From an uncultured Collinsella sp. (GTDB taxonomy: Bacteria; Actinomycetota; Coriobacteriia; Coriobacteriales; Coriobacteriaceae), in NCBI GenBank assembly GCA_900554585.1, contig USHS01000052.1:1-7838 (forward strand): a DNA stretch of 7,838 bases, read 5' to 3'. Positions within the stretch are counted from its first letter, which is position 1. Each line of letters starts with the position of its first letter. Below are positions 7,817 through 7,838 of the stretch, piece after piece. The translations under genes and the position numbers were made by a program. The notes beneath the pieces are model-generated. The model was not told the DNA's origin and did no database searches. It saw only the letters and a list, made by a program, of their open reading frames with translations.

Positions 7817-7838
7817 AAAAAGTGCCGCCCCCAAAGGG
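7817..7838 (-). terminator. Probable half of a terminator cut by the window edge
   Basis: The visible plus-strand end has AAAAA, then GTGCCGCCCCC, then AAAGGG. This is the shape of the left arm, loop and first bases of the right arm of a GC-rich hairpin. If the sequence beyond 7838 continues as the complement of that arm, the minus strand would hold a strong intrinsic terminator ending in TTTTT. It would then terminate a minus-strand gene lying to the right. Only one arm is visible, so this is inference. Confidence 0.4.

Overview
This 7.8 kb window reads as a chromosomal segment of a high-GC Gram-positive bacterium. The genes are strongly GC-biased at third positions, starts follow clear GGAGG-type ribosome binding sites, and the Mfd, RmuC and half-transporter sequences resemble those of Actinomycetota. 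My best guess is a gut member of the Coriobacteriia such as Collinsella. That placement is inference from sequence style, not from a marker gene.

Layout, left to right: (1) bases 1-1369, minus strand: the N-terminal 456 codons of mfd, the transcription-repair coupling factor, running off the left edge. (2) Bases 1370-1769: a gene-free, partly AT-rich divergent region. It holds a terminator-like hairpin just ahead of mfd, a small dyad, and three 13-bp dyads spaced exactly 23 bp apart upstream of the next gene. (3) Bases 1770-2927, plus strand: a solitary AAA ATPase of the AAA_14/DUF4143 family, apparently an accessory gene set among housekeeping genes. (4) Bases 3008-3670, minus: nth, endonuclease III, convergent with the ATPase. 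(5) Bases 3734-5536, minus: a fused permease/ATPase ABC half-transporter of the exporter type. (6) Bases 5662-7017, minus: rmuC. (7) Bases 7141-7563, minus: a small single-pass membrane protein that I do not recognise. (8) Bases 7564-7838: its leader region, with what looks like half of a terminator at the right edge.

Five of the six genes are on the minus strand with gaps of 63-125 bases. The run hypothetical - rmuC - ABC transporter - nth could be co-transcribed in part. Three of the genes (mfd, nth, rmuC) act in DNA repair or genome maintenance: strand-specific repair at stalled RNA polymerase, base excision of oxidised pyrimidines, and restraint of inversions between short inverted repeats. 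The lone plus-strand ATPase interrupts this block. Its DNA looks less GC-rich than the flanks, and its upstream dyad array is the least ordinary feature here. I see no CRISPR array, tRNA, rRNA, insertion sequence or recognisable defence operon, and no good case for a wholly new system. The candidates worth following are the 23-bp-phased dyads and the hairpin in the mfd leader.
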